NCBI RefSeq assembly: GCF_014640555.1
Contig: NZ_BMHE01000009.1
Location: forward strand, 124,001-188,000
Direction: 5' to 3'
DNA length: 64,000 bases
Source: Paenibacillus marchantiophytorum
GTDB lineage: Bacteria > Bacillota > Bacilli > Paenibacillales > NBRC-103111
Shown here: one piece after another, positions 1 to 8,693 of the stretch
Numbering within the stretch: position 1 is the first letter of the stretch
Layout of the letters: each line of letters opens with the position of its first letter
Notes under the pieces: generated by a model
Database searches by the model: none
Told to the model about the DNA's origin: nothing
Seen by the model: only the letters and a program-made list of their open reading frames with translations
Translations under genes and position numbers: made by a program

Positions 1-1526
1 TCGTTGCTCTCGGTCTGGACCATCATTCGGGTCAATTCAATATGACCCATCTAGCCATGAATACAGCCGGCATGCGCAACGGCGTCAGCAAGCTTCACGG
101 CCAAGTATCCCGTGAAATGTTCAAAGAATTTCACGGGCATATCGATGCCAGTGAAGTCCCTATCGGCTCCATCACCAACGGTGTTCACCTGGATACATGG
201 ACAGCCCCGCAGTGGAAAGAGCTGTTCGATCGTTTCCTCCCTGGAACATGGCGCGAGGAACAAGCCAACCAGCATCAATGGCAGCAGGTTGAGGTCATTC
301 CCGATGAGTCCATCTGGAAGGTCCACCAGCAGTTGAAAGACGATTTGGTGCGTTTCACTCGTCAGAATTTACTGGAACAACGCAGGCGCAACGGCGAATC
401 TGAAGAGCGGATTCAGGAAGTCAGGCAGTACTTGAACCCCAAAGCACTGACTATTGGATTTGCAAGACGATTCGCCACCTACAAGCGGGCGAATCTGATT
501 TTCAATGACTTGTACCGGCTTAAGAAGCTCATTAATGACCCGGAAAGACCGGTCCAATTTATATTCGCCGGCAAGGCTCATCCCGCCGATTACCCCGGCC
601 AGGAACTGATCCGTGAAATTTACCGTGTTTCTCAGATGAAAGAATTCGTCGGCAAAATCGTCATGCTTGAGAACTACGATATGAATATGGCTCGCTATCT
701 CGTCCAAGGCGTAGACGTTTGGCTGAATAATCCTCGCAGACCGCTCGAAGCCAGCGGTACCAGCGGTCAGAAGGCTGCGATGAATGGCGTGCTTAATTTT
801 AGTGTACTTGATGGTTGGTGGGAGGAAGGCTACAACGGGACCAATGGTTGGGCCATTGGGTCAACGGGAGCCGCGGATTGGGCCACACAAGAGAAAGAAA
901 ACACACATGCCATCTATCACATTTTAGAGAAGGAGATCATTCCACTCTATTACAATCAAGGGGCACTTCCTCATCAATGGATCAGTCGTATGAAACGCTC
1001 GATTCAATCGTTGAGTCCCACCTACAACACACATCGTATGGTGCAGGATTACACGGAAAAAGCTTACCTCCCCACAGCCGAAAGAGCCAGACTTTTCGTC
1101 ACGAACCAATATGATGTGGCCACCAAAGTTGCTGACTACAAACAGTTCATCCGCAATAACTGGTATCACGTCCAAATTATCGGGATTGATGATCGCTCGG
1201 CTAAATTGTCCACAGAGGTACCGCTTCATGAAATAAAACCATCAATGAAGGACGTCACAGCCCAAATCCACTTCGGCCCTATTTGGCCGCAAGATACCGC
1301 GGTTGAAGTCATTTATTATGAAGAACATGGCGACTCTTGGGAGCAAAAAATTATTTCTATGGAACCTATTGGTGAGCTTATTGAACAACAGCAAAGCTTC
1401 AAAGCCACGATTCCTAGTCATTTAGTACACGGCCCGCATTTTTCGATTCGTGTTCGACCGATTTCCGCAAACTTCGCCCATTCCTTTGAGCTTTCGCTCG
1501 TCACAAGCACCTTATCTTGGCAATAA
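1..1526 (+). CDS. glgP: alpha-glucan (glycogen) phosphorylase, 5' end outside window
   Basis: Releases glucose-1-phosphate from glycogen or maltodextrin by phosphorolysis in the cytoplasm. The frame is open from base 3, so the gene starts upstream; about 507 residues are visible, roughly the C-terminal 60% of the ~850-residue short glgP class. The phosphorylase hallmark GTSGQKAAMNG is present, with the PLP-binding lysine codon at 771-773, followed by the conserved LDGWWEEGYNG stretch. The first visible residues (GLDHHSGQFNMT) also fit the family just ahead of the catalytic core. An internal ATG at base 42 is not the real start. A hairpin terminator follows directly. Confidence 0.93.
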   Translation, partial: VALGLDHHSGQFNMTHLAMNTAGMRNGVSKLHGQVSREMFKEFHGHIDASEVPIGSITNGVHLDTWTAPQWKELFDRFLPGTWREEQANQHQWQQVEVIPDESIWKVHQQLKDDLVRFTRQNLLEQRRRNGESEERIQEVRQYLNPKALTIGFARRFATYKRANLIFNDLYRLKKLINDPERPVQFIFAGKAHPADYPGQELIREIYRVSQMKEFVGKIVMLENYDMNMARYLVQGVDVWLNNPRRPLEASGTSGQKAAMNGVLNFSVLDGWWEEGYNGTNGWAIGSTGAADWATQEKENTHAIYHILEKEIIPLYYNQGALPHQWISRMKRSIQSLSPTYNTHRMVQDYTEKAYLPTAERARLFVTNQYDVATKVADYKQFIRNNWYHVQIIGIDDRSAKLSTEVPLHEIKPSMKDVTAQIHFGPIWPQDTAVEVIYYEEHGDSWEQKIISMEPIGELIEQQQSFKATIPSHLVHGPHFSIRVRPISANFAHSFELSLVTSTLSWQ

Positions 1527-1544
1527 ATCCCGATTTTCCGACAT

Positions 1545-1572
1545 AAAGCCCCGTTTGGGGCTTTTCTTATTT
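1545..1572 (+). terminator. rho-independent terminator after glgP
   Basis: Perfect 8-bp stem AAAGCCCC / GGGGCTTT with a GTTT loop, followed by a T-rich run. It lies 18 bases after the glgP stop. Confidence 0.85.
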
Positions 1573-1626
1573 TCTTTTATAAATTATTATGAAAAGGGAA
1601 TGCAAATCTAACCAATTGGTGATGCT

Positions 1627-2271
1627 ATGGATTGGACTAAGAATACAGACTGTCAATTGATCGTTGTAGGAGAATCCAAAGATGGACAACCCTTCTGTTA
1701 CGAAGAAAAATTCACGATCGATAAAATTGGTGAAGATTCGTTCACTGTTTTTTTAGAACTATCCGTGTTCTTTCCATTTGACAAACTTGAACACGTTTCA
1801 TTCATTGAATTTTCTTTCCGAGAACGTGGAATTTTATATTACACGTATGTCGATTTACTCCAGCTTGAGGTAAAAAAGTCGATTTGCTACCTCACATTAT
1901 CCATTCCCGAAGAAATTCATCAGCATCAGAATAGACAGTATAACCGAGTTAAACTCTCCCTTCGTACACCGATTACACTTCAAATTGTCGGCATTCGCGG
2001 CCTATCTGCACGCAAAGGCGTCGCTTTCTCCGGACAGCTGCTTGATATTAGCGCGGGTGGTCTTTCTTTTGTCACAACAAATCGGCTATTTTACCCTTTA
2101 TTCTTAGAATTCAGCTTCATCTTGCCCGGGTTTCCACATCCCATTACCGCTTATGGTGAGATTGTCAGAGTGTCGAACTTCAGCAATGACTCCTATCGTG
2201 TCGCGACAGAGTTCCGTCATACACCTGATTCCATTCTGCAAGAAATTGATAAATACTGTTCGTTGGATTAG
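1627..2271 (+). CDS. PilZ-domain c-di-GMP-binding protein
   Basis: A 214-residue cytoplasmic protein. The N-terminal ~100 residues look like the YcgR-type N-terminal barrel. The C-terminal half is a PilZ domain with its ligand signature visible: RQYNR (RxxxR) at about residues 104-108 and DISAGG (D/NxSxxG) at about 139-144. PilZ proteins of this type bind cyclic di-GMP and act on motility or exopolysaccharide. The downstream NAD kinase starts 12 bases after the stop and its ribosome binding site overlaps the stop codon, so the two are probably co-transcribed. The actual target of this protein cannot be told from the sequence. Confidence 0.85.
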   Translation: MDWTKNTDCQLIVVGESKDGQPFCYEEKFTIDKIGEDSFTVFLELSVFFPFDKLEHVSFIEFSFRERGILYYTYVDLLQLEVKKSICYLTLSIPEEIHQHQNRQYNRVKLSLRTPITLQIVGIRGLSARKGVAFSGQLLDISAGGLSFVTTNRLFYPLFLEFSFILPGFPHPITAYGEIVRVSNFSNDSYRVATEFRHTPDSILQEIDKYCSLD

Positions 2272-2282
2272 GAGGAACACCA

Positions 2283-3095
2283 TTGAAATACAACGTCATT
2301 GAACGTGGAGATGACATCTCCAAGGAACTGACAGAGCGCTTCCACACTCTCGCCGCACAACAGGGCATGCCTAGGGATGAAGAGAATCCCGATATCGTCC
2401 TCTCCATTGGCGGAGACGGCACGATGCTGCAAGCTTTTCATAAATATACAAAGCAATTAGATCATATCGCTTTTGTCGGCATTCATACTGGCCATCTTGG
2501 TTTTTTCGCGGATTGGAAACCTCATGAATTAGATGACCTTGCTTCCTTAATGTTTAGCGTAACTACACCCGAGGAGCTGCATGTCGTTCAGTACCCCGTT
2601 GTAGAAATTGAAATCACGACAGAACAAGGCATTGAGACCCATCTTGCTCTCAACGAATTCACCTTGCGGGGAATCGAGGTTTCCCTGGTCGCTCGCTTGC
2701 ACGTCAACGATGAGATGTTCGAAATGTTCCGCGGAGACGGCATCTGCATCTCCTCTCCTGCGGGCAGTACCGCCTATAACAAAAGTTTAGGCGGGGCTAT
2801 GGTTCACCCTTCGCTGGAGGCCATCCAGATTGCAGAAATCGCTTCGATCAACAACCGTGTTTATCGAACGCTAGGTTCTTCAATGATTCTGCCCAAACAT
2901 CACCATTGTGATATTTACCCCAAAGCGCAGCAGAACATGCTCCTCTCCCTCGATCATTTGTACATGCAGCGCAGCGATGTCGTCTCTATTCGGTGCCGTG
3001 TTGCTTCTAACGTGAAAGTAAAGTTCGCCAGATTCCGCCCGTTCCCCTTCTGGAACAGGGTTCGTGAAGCTTTCGTAGGGTTAGAAGTCAAATAA
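2283..3095 (+). CDS. nadK: NAD kinase
   Basis: Phosphorylates NAD to NADP using ATP or polyphosphate; 270 residues, typical for Bacillota. The diagnostic GGDGTMLQAFH motif lies at about residues 41-51 (the aspartate is the catalytic base) and the second signature SPAGSTAYNKSLGG follows at about 158-171. Translation starts at TTG, chosen because AGGAGGA lies 6-7 bases upstream and overlaps the stop of the PilZ gene. A shared terminator separates it from the converging yutD. Confidence 0.93.
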   Translation: MKYNVIERGDDISKELTERFHTLAAQQGMPRDEENPDIVLSIGGDGTMLQAFHKYTKQLDHIAFVGIHTGHLGFFADWKPHELDDLASLMFSVTTPEELHVVQYPVVEIEITTEQGIETHLALNEFTLRGIEVSLVARLHVNDEMFEMFRGDGICISSPAGSTAYNKSLGGAMVHPSLEAIQIAEIASINNRVYRTLGSSMILPKHHHCDIYPKAQQNMLLSLDHLYMQRSDVVSIRCRVASNVKVKFARFRPFPFWNRVREAFVGLEVK

Positions 3096-3102
3096 CAGTA
3101 AA

Positions 3103-3148
3103 CAAAGACGCCCCCATCTCGGAAGAGAGAGCGGCGTCTTTGCTTTTG
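3103..3148. terminator. bidirectional terminator between nadK and yutD
   Basis: Perfect 10-bp arms CAAAGACGCC (3103-3112) and GGCGTCTTTG (3133-3142) with T-rich and A-rich flanks. It sits between converging genes and can serve both. Confidence 0.8.
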
Positions 3149-3160
3149 AACACTAGTATG

Positions 3161-3526
3161 TTATGGGGTCGTTGCAGCTGCAGCCACTTCAGAAGGCGCT
3201 TGTTGCTTTGCGCCATTCACTTTTTCAATTATGAAATATGCGCAGCCGAAGTTGCAGTATTCATTCAAGTAATCTTGTAGTGAAGCAATCGATGACTCCT
3301 TCGTCGCTTTGGGGTGGATTTCTTTGAAAAAACCTCTCAGCCTAAGCTGACTGTATCCCCAGTCACCTACGATATAATCATAACGTTCCAGCACTTCACT
3401 GAATCGTTCTTTGAACACTTCAAAATTCCAGCCATTCTTGTGATCTGTTACGAGCTCGTATGTTTTATTAGCGATATGAATCATGATGGTAGGAAGCTCT
3501 CCTTTCTTATGATCCGTTAAGTTCAT
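3161..3526 (-). CDS. yutD: YutD family protein (DUF1027)
   Basis: A 121-residue cytoplasmic protein of unknown biochemical function, widely conserved in Bacillota. The family signature YDYIVGDWGYSQLRLRGFF is visible in the middle. Its ATG follows the lipA stop codon with no gap, so the pair is translationally linked. The yutD-lipA neighbourhood is also found in Bacillus subtilis (yutD ... yutB=lipA). The C-terminus is a variable Ala/Thr-rich tail. Confidence 0.85.
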   Translation of the reverse strand: MNLTDHKKGELPTIMIHIANKTYELVTDHKNGWNFEVFKERFSEVLERYDYIVGDWGYSQLRLRGFFKEIHPKATKESSIASLQDYLNEYCNFGCAYFIIEKVNGAKQQAPSEVAAAATTP

Positions 3527-4402
3527 CTAAACATGAGTTGCGGCTTGCACTTGTTCATGAGCATGATAAGAGCTGCGTACCAATGGCCCTGACTCCACAT
3601 GCTTGAAGCCACGCTTCATGCCTTCCTCTTTCAGCAAGGCAAACTGCTCAGGCGTATAATATTGAGATACAGCCAAATGAATGGTTGACGGCTGCAAATA
3701 TTGCCCAATCGTCATAATATCGCAGTTCACGGCACGTAAATCGTCCATCGTTTGCAGCAATTCGTCCCACTCTTCCCCTACGCCAATCATGATACTGGAT
3801 TTGGTCGGGATGTTCGGAGCAATACGTTTGGAGCGTTCAAGCAGCTCCAGCGAGCGATGATACTTAGCTTTGGAGCGGACGCGATCAGACATGCGCTCAA
3901 CGGTCTCCATGTTATGGTTCAGGATATCCGGTTTCGCCTCCAGAACCGTCACTAGTGATTCTTCACGCCCCAAGAAGTCAGGGATCAGCACTTCAACGGT
4001 GCACAGCGGCAATTTACGACGGATTGCTTTGATCGTCTCTGCGAAGATCATGGCGCCGCCATCTTTCAAATCGTCTCGTGCAACAGAAGTAACGACGCAA
4101 TGACGCAATCCCATTTGGAGAGCAGCATCAGCAACACGTTCCGGCTCTTCCAAATCCAGTTCTGTGGGAAGGCCTGTCTTCACGGCGCAAAAGCGGCAAG
4201 CTCGGGTACAAATATCTCCCAATATCATAAAAGTTGCGGTGCGATTGGCCCAGCACTCATGAATATTCGGGCATTTGGCTTCCTCACAAACCGTATGCAG
4301 CGTCTTGGAACGCATCATTGACTTTATTTCTTTGAAATTCTCGTCTGTCTTGAGATTAATTTTTAACCAGTCCGGTTTTCTCTCTAATGGCTTTGTAGGC
4401 AC
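3527..4402 (-). CDS. lipA: lipoyl synthase (radical SAM)
   Basis: Inserts two sulfur atoms into protein-bound octanoyl groups to make lipoate for 2-oxoacid dehydrogenases and the glycine cleavage system. Both cluster motifs are present: the auxiliary cluster C-x4-C-x5-C ([12 protein letters not shown]) and the radical SAM CxxxCxxC (CTRACRFC). The C-terminal RSSY serine ligand ([10 protein letters not shown]) is also intact. The frame is open to an ATG at 4474, but GTG at 4402 is the better start: AAAGGCGGG lies just upstream, the protein then begins [12 protein letters not shown] as in relatives, and a likely promoter lies inside the longer version. Length is then 291 residues. Confidence 0.95.
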   Translation of the reverse strand: MPTKPLERKPDWLKINLKTDENFKEIKSMMRSKTLHTVCEEAKCPNIHECWANRTATFMILGDICTRACRFCAVKTGLPTELDLEEPERVADAALQMGLRHCVVTSVARDDLKDGGAMIFAETIKAIRRKLPLCTVEVLIPDFLGREESLVTVLEAKPDILNHNMETVERMSDRVRSKAKYHRSLELLERSKRIAPNIPTKSSIMIGVGEEWDELLQTMDDLRAVNCDIMTIGQYLQPSTIHLAVSQYYTPEQFALLKEEGMKRGFKHVESGPLVRSSYHAHEQVQAATHV

Positions 4403-4441
4403 TATAAATCCCGCCTTTTTTGTTGGTTTCTCATTGTTGTT

Positions 4442-4469
4442 ATTATAACATGAATGACTGACAAAACAA
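4442..4469 (-). promoter_or_regulatory. possible sigma-A promoter of lipA
   Basis: Minus strand reads TTGTTT, 16-bp spacer, TATAAT. It lies about 40 bases upstream of the GTG start at 4402, and would be inside the coding region if the ATG at 4474 were used. Confidence 0.4.
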
Positions 4470-4559
4470 TCCACTTTGCCAGTCAGTTGTGATACACTAA
4501 TCTAGATGCACCAAAACAGCTCAGCTTATGACATAAAGGCTGTATGGGAGGGAAGAAAC

Positions 4560-5408
4560 TTGAGCATACCAGAAGTAACACGAGAGAAAGACCGCAAGCT
4601 GGGAGAAATTTTACGTGGTATGGGCCGTGTATTAATCGCCTTCTCAGGAGGCGTCGATAGTACATTTGTCCTCAAACGCGCAAAGCAAGAACTTGGCGAT
4701 CAAGTCCTAGCCGTCACCGCCGCATCCGAAACATTCCCTTCACGGGAATTCGATGCAGCCGTTGAACTTGCAGAACAAATTGGTGTCCCACTGTACAAAA
4801 CAGAGGTCAAAGAATTGGAGAACGCGAACTTCGTCGCCAATAATCCAGACCGCTGTTATCATTGCAAAACGGGACTTTATTCTCACTTGCAGGATCTAGC
4901 CAAAGAGTTAGGTTACCCTTATATTCTGGACGGCTCCAACATGGATGATCTCGGTGACTATAGACCGGGACTTCAAGCCAAGAACGAGCAAGGCGTTCGC
5001 AGTACACTTCAGGAATCCGGCATGACCAAAGACGAGATCAGACAACTTTCCAAAGAGTTGGGTCTGCGCACTTGGAATAAACCGTCTTTTGCTTGTCTGT
5101 CTTCGCGCATTCCTTACGGAACACAGATCGAGAAATGGAAAATTGACCAACTGGATGAAGGAGAATACTTCCTGTCTCAGCTTGGCTTGTATCAAGTACG
5201 TGTGCGTCACCACGAAAAAATTGCCCGGATTGAAGTCATGCCGGATGAACTACATAAAGTCGTGGAACACCGTGACGCCATTTATGAAAAGTTTAGCAAG
5301 CTCGGTTTTACCTACGTCACGCTGGACTTGCAAGGCTATCGCACTGGCAGTATGAACGAAGTGCTGTCCAAAGAAACTAAAGATAAGGTGAAAGAAGCAT
5401 CCCTATGA
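4560..5408 (+). CDS. larE: ATP-dependent sacrificial sulfur transferase LarE
   Basis: Member of the PP-loop ATP pyrophosphatase family that adenylates the carboxylates of pyridinium-3,5-biscarboxylate mononucleotide and donates sulfur, building the nickel-pincer cofactor of lactate racemase-type enzymes. The PP-loop SGGVDS lies about 30 residues in, and the conserved segment KPSFACLSSRIPYG carries the cysteine that aligns with the sacrificial cysteine of LarE. The start is TTG at 4560 with GGGAGGGAAG upstream; an in-frame ATG at 4506 has no ribosome binding site. Its stop overlaps the larB start (ATGA), marking an operon. Confidence 0.9.
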   Translation: MSIPEVTREKDRKLGEILRGMGRVLIAFSGGVDSTFVLKRAKQELGDQVLAVTAASETFPSREFDAAVELAEQIGVPLYKTEVKELENANFVANNPDRCYHCKTGLYSHLQDLAKELGYPYILDGSNMDDLGDYRPGLQAKNEQGVRSTLQESGMTKDEIRQLSKELGLRTWNKPSFACLSSRIPYGTQIEKWKIDQLDEGEYFLSQLGLYQVRVRHHEKIARIEVMPDELHKVVEHRDAIYEKFSKLGFTYVTLDLQGYRTGSMNEVLSKETKDKVKEASL

Positions 5409-6181
5409 TGGACTTGGAAAAGATTTTAAAGCTTGTCCAGACAGGTGATCTGGACGTAGAAGAAGCCAAAAAGCAAATCATCAAGGATGGCGTCGGCCAT
5501 GGGCCAGGCAACCTTGATCTTGGATTTGCTCAGCTTGATATCGATCGCGAGAAGCGAACGGGCTTCCCCGAAGTCATATTCGGAGAAGGCAAGACCGCCG
5601 AGCAGATCGAGACCATCTTCCGGCGGCTGACAGAGCACACCGATCGCGTACTCGCTACGCGGGTCGACGCTGTCAAAGCCGCCCATGTTGTCGCTGCCGT
5701 GGAAGGCGTCACCTACCACGAAACCGCCCGGTCGCTCACTTGGTTCAAGCGACCGCTGCTCAAAGTCCACGACGGCTACATTGCCGTCGTGTGCGCAGGC
5801 ACCTCCGACCTCCCTGTGGCGGAGGAGGCCGCTCTTACAGCAGAATGCCTGGGCAGCCACGTCGAACGAATTTTCGACGTGGGCGTAGCAGGCATTCACA
5901 GGCTTTTCCGCCGGCTGGACCTCATTCGCGGTGCTAACGCAATTGTGGTCGTCGCCGGCATGGAAGGCGCGCTCGCCAGCGTTGTTGGCGGGCTGGTGTC
6001 CAAGCCCATCGTCGCTGTGCCGACGAGTATAGGCTATGGCGCGAATCTTGCAGGTATCGCGCCCTTGTTGTCGATGCTCAACAGCTGTTCGCCGGGTATA
6101 TCCGTCGTTAACATCGACAACGGCTTCGGAGCCGGTTACTATGCCGGGCTCATCAACAAAAATATGTCGAAACGAGCGTGA
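5405..6181 (+). CDS. larB: pyridinium-3,5-biscarboxylate mononucleotide synthase LarB
   Basis: First step of nickel-pincer cofactor synthesis: carboxylates nicotinic acid adenine dinucleotide and hydrolyses its phosphoanhydride. 258 residues. The C-terminal half has the PurE-like fold signature (VCAGTSDLPVAEEAALTA, then VVAGMEGALASVVGGL and GYGANLAG). Overlaps larE by 4 bases. Codon use here is visibly richer in G and C than in larE and larC1 (roughly 5.6-6.1 kb), which leaves a long meaningless open frame on the opposite strand. Confidence 0.92.
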   Translation: MMDLEKILKLVQTGDLDVEEAKKQIIKDGVGHGPGNLDLGFAQLDIDREKRTGFPEVIFGEGKTAEQIETIFRRLTEHTDRVLATRVDAVKAAHVVAAVEGVTYHETARSLTWFKRPLLKVHDGYIAVVCAGTSDLPVAEEAALTAECLGSHVERIFDVGVAGIHRLFRRLDLIRGANAIVVVAGMEGALASVVGGLVSKPIVAVPTSIGYGANLAGIAPLLSMLNSCSPGISVVNIDNGFGAGYYAGLINKNMSKRA

Positions 6182-6191
6182 GGTTCCCACA

Positions 6192-7025
6192 ATGCGCATT
6201 CTATATTTAGACTGCTTTTCAGGTATCAGCGGCGATATGACTCTCGGCGCGTTAGTAGATGCAGGGGCAGATCGAGTTTACATTGAAGAAGAACTAACCA
6301 AAATCAAGCTGGAACCTTATCACTTGGAATGGAAACGCGTCGTCAAACGCGGAATTTCAGCCCTCAAGCTTGATGTCATCCTAGATCCGAGCCATCCGCC
6401 CAAACAGCATCGTCATTACTCGGAAATCGTCAAAGTGATTCAGTCAGCTGGATTTAATGAGCGAGTAACAGCTTTAAGCTTAGCTATTTTCGAGAAGATC
6501 GGAATCGCCGAAGCCAAAATCCATGGCATCCCGGTTGAAAAGGTACATTTTCACGAAGTCGGAGCGATCGATTCCATCGTTGATATCGTCGGTGTTGCTC
6601 TTGCCGTTGATTCTTTGCAAATTGAACGTATCTTTGCTTCCCCGGTTCCCTTAGGTTCGGGTACCATTCATATCGATCATGGGACTTATCCGGTACCCGC
6701 TCCGGCTACATTAGAAATGATGCGAGGCTTGCCTATCGCTTCAACCAACTATAGCCTAGAAATGACGACCCCGACAGGTGCCGGAATTATATCCGGTATC
6801 GTCGACGAATTTTCCAAAAGCTTTCCTCCCATGATCGTCGATACAATTGGCTATGGTGCTGGTACAAGAGATTTACCTAACCAGCCTAACGTGCTTCGTG
6901 TCGTAGTAGGGAAGGTCGATCCTTATATCGGCAAATGGCAAGTAGGCCACGAACATCTTGCCCAAGAGCATGGACACAGTCATGGTCACACCCATGATGA
7001 TCACCATCATCATCACGATCAATAA
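6192..7025 (+). CDS. larC1: nickel insertion protein LarC, N-terminal part (LarC1)
   Basis: N-terminal domain of the CTP-dependent nickel insertase that completes the pincer cofactor. It begins MRILYLDCFSGISGDMTLGA, the family start, and carries the central FHEVGAIDSIVDIVG block. The start at 6192 is chosen over an upstream in-frame ATG because the latter would lie deep inside larB. The protein stops after about 277 residues with a histidine-rich tail (HGHSHGHTHDDHHHHHDQ) likely to bind nickel. The C-terminal LarC domain is not downstream in any plus-strand frame: it is encoded separately on the minus strand at 7054-7551. No larA racemase gene is in the window. Confidence 0.92.
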   Translation: MRILYLDCFSGISGDMTLGALVDAGADRVYIEEELTKIKLEPYHLEWKRVVKRGISALKLDVILDPSHPPKQHRHYSEIVKVIQSAGFNERVTALSLAIFEKIGIAEAKIHGIPVEKVHFHEVGAIDSIVDIVGVALAVDSLQIERIFASPVPLGSGTIHIDHGTYPVPAPATLEMMRGLPIASTNYSLEMTTPTGAGIISGIVDEFSKSFPPMIVDTIGYGAGTRDLPNQPNVLRVVVGKVDPYIGKWQVGHEHLAQEHGHSHGHTHDDHHHHHDQ

Positions 7026-7034
7026 TAACGTCAA

Positions 7035-7078
7035 AACGCCTCTTCCTGATCATTCAGGAGGAGGCGTTCTTTATTTTT
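7035..7078. terminator. bidirectional terminator between larC1 and larC2
   Basis: Long stem: AACGCCTC then TCCTGA pairs with TCAGGA then GAGGCGTT, with one T-G mismatch and a TCAT loop (7035-7068), followed by a T-rich run. The larC2 stop codon lies inside the hairpin. Confidence 0.85.
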
Positions 7079-7551
7079 TGCAGCCTGAAACTCGCACGAA
7101 CCTCTTCGTAAACCAACTTCAATGGAACTTGATATTCTTTCGCTATCTGTTCACATTCCTTGAACTCCGGTGCGAATTGAACCAATTTCCCTCCATGGTA
7201 ACCCACCTTCACAGTCATTGTTCCCCATTGAGTCTCTACCCTTTCAAATTCCCTAGCCAATCTATGGCAAGAAGCATGCATATAGCGTATGCCAAGCGTT
7301 GTCGTTTCGCTAAAAATAATACCCTCGATATCGGATAAGCGTCCGTCTTCTACCAATACATTCAGCATAATTCCGGGACGGCCCTTCTTCATAATAATCG
7401 GCACAACATACACATCGTTAGCGCCAGCCTCAAAGAGCTTATCCATAATATAAGAAACCCACTCGGGATTCATATCATCCAAATTCGCCTGAATTAACAG
7501 CATATTTTCATCAATATGCTCATCCCTGTGATTAAAACTCAAAATCCTCAC
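7054..7551 (-). CDS. larC2: nickel insertion protein LarC, C-terminal part (LarC2)
   Basis: A 165-residue protein that matches the C-terminal domain of LarC: LIQANLDDMNPEWVSYIMDK, then VVPIIMKKGRPGIMLNVL, then ETTTLGIRYM and VKVGYHGGKLVQFAPEF. It should work together with LarC1. It converges on larC1, with 28 bases between the two stops and a shared terminator. GTG at 7551 is taken as start; TTG at 7542 is an alternative with AGAGGTG better spaced. In Lactobacillus plantarum the two parts are joined by a programmed frameshift; here that is impossible because they are on opposite strands. Confidence 0.88.
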   Translation of the reverse strand: MRILSFNHRDEHIDENMLLIQANLDDMNPEWVSYIMDKLFEAGANDVYVVPIIMKKGRPGIMLNVLVEDGRLSDIEGIIFSETTTLGIRYMHASCHRLAREFERVETQWGTMTVKVGYHGGKLVQFAPEFKECEQIAKEYQVPLKLVYEEVRASFRLQKIKNASS

Positions 7552-7659
7552 CTCTTACTGGCATCATAGCAAAAAATAGAACTCAACGGAAGACCAAGTG
7601 GATAAACATTCCCAGAAGAGCACATCCTAAGAACTAACATTTCAGGAAGGATGATAGAG

Positions 7660-8679
7660 ATGAAAAGCACACCGTTTTGGTCGCGGGTTCTTGTTCTTAG
7701 CCTCCTCCTATCAGCAACCGAATCCGGGAGTCTTTCAAGCAAAGCTGCATCCATTGCAGATATCAAACCACCTCAGAACCTTAACGCGGAGCGGAAAGAA
7801 CTTTTCGAGAAAACAAGTCTCGTATCCGGTATTCCATGGACTTACCTTGCAGCTGTTGATCAATATGAACGAACAATGAATGTTGCCAAAAAAAGAAACG
7901 TTCATCAAAGAATAACCAACATTTATTTTACCGACTCTGAGTGGACTGGCTTATTAAATCCAGATCAGCAAGATACCAGTCCTAAGAGCATCTCCTTCTT
8001 TCATGGCTTTGGCCGTGATGGCTCAGGGGACGGCATCGCAGACCGAAACAATGATCTAGACCTACTTGCAGCTATGGCTCAACTCATGACCAAAAACGGT
8101 ACACAGGAAGAAAATTTACAAATCAACCTTTGGAATTATTATCAAAACTCACGCAGTGTTGAGCGCATCAAACAATTCGCAACCATTTTTGGCACATTAA
8201 ACACACTTGATGTCGGAGAGCATGCATTTCCGTTACCCGTGAATGCAGATTACTCTTATCGCAGCACATGGGGAGATAACCGTGGATGGGGCGGGCATCG
8301 CTCTCATGAAGGAACCGACCTGTTCGCCAGGTATGGCGTGCCTGTAAGAAGCACCTGTTATGGCATAATTGAAGTAAAAGGCTGGAATCCCTACGGCGGC
8401 TGGCGGATAGGCATTCGAGATGCCAGCAATATCTATCATTACTACGCCCACCTCTCCGGATTTCAAAAAGAAATCAAAGAAAACGACGTCGTAAAACCCG
8501 GACAAATCATCGGTTGGGTAGGCAGCTCCGGCTATGGCAAACCAGGGACGTCCGGGAAATTCCCGCCTCATCTTCACTTTGGACTTTATCGGGACAATGG
8601 ACTCACAGAGTGGAGCTTCGATCCCTACCCTTCTCTTCGTAAATGGGAGCGTGAAGAACGCAGTAAACGAAAAAACTAA
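7660..8679 (+). CDS. lytH: exported M23 peptidase, LytH-like
   Basis: A secreted LytM/M23 zinc endopeptidase of 339 residues. It has a signal peptide (hydrophobic VLVLSLLLSA) and a C-terminal peptidase domain with the first zinc motif HEGTD and the second HLHFGLY. In B. subtilis LytH is the SigK-dependent L-alanyl-D-glutamate peptidase that trims the spore cortex and it neighbours yunB, as here; this synteny is the main reason for the name. The second ATG is used because AGGAAGG abuts the first (7651) and is 9 bases from the one at 7660. Confidence 0.75.
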   Translation: MKSTPFWSRVLVLSLLLSATESGSLSSKAASIADIKPPQNLNAERKELFEKTSLVSGIPWTYLAAVDQYERTMNVAKKRNVHQRITNIYFTDSEWTGLLNPDQQDTSPKSISFFHGFGRDGSGDGIADRNNDLDLLAAMAQLMTKNGTQEENLQINLWNYYQNSRSVERIKQFATIFGTLNTLDVGEHAFPLPVNADYSYRSTWGDNRGWGGHRSHEGTDLFARYGVPVRSTCYGIIEVKGWNPYGGWRIGIRDASNIYHYYAHLSGFQKEIKENDVVKPGQIIGWVGSSGYGKPGTSGKFPPHLHFGLYRDNGLTEWSFDPYPSLRKWEREERSKRKN

Positions 8680-8693
8680 GCATGGATAAGCCC

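Noticed and set aside
5426..6199. 257-codon open frame on the minus strand opposite larB
   Set aside because: Mirror of the GC-rich larB codons; no ribosome binding site, composition not protein-like, and larB is certain.
7552..7659. SigK promoter ahead of the lytH-like gene
   Set aside because: Expected from B. subtilis, but no convincing AC / CATA-TA pair at proper spacing was seen.
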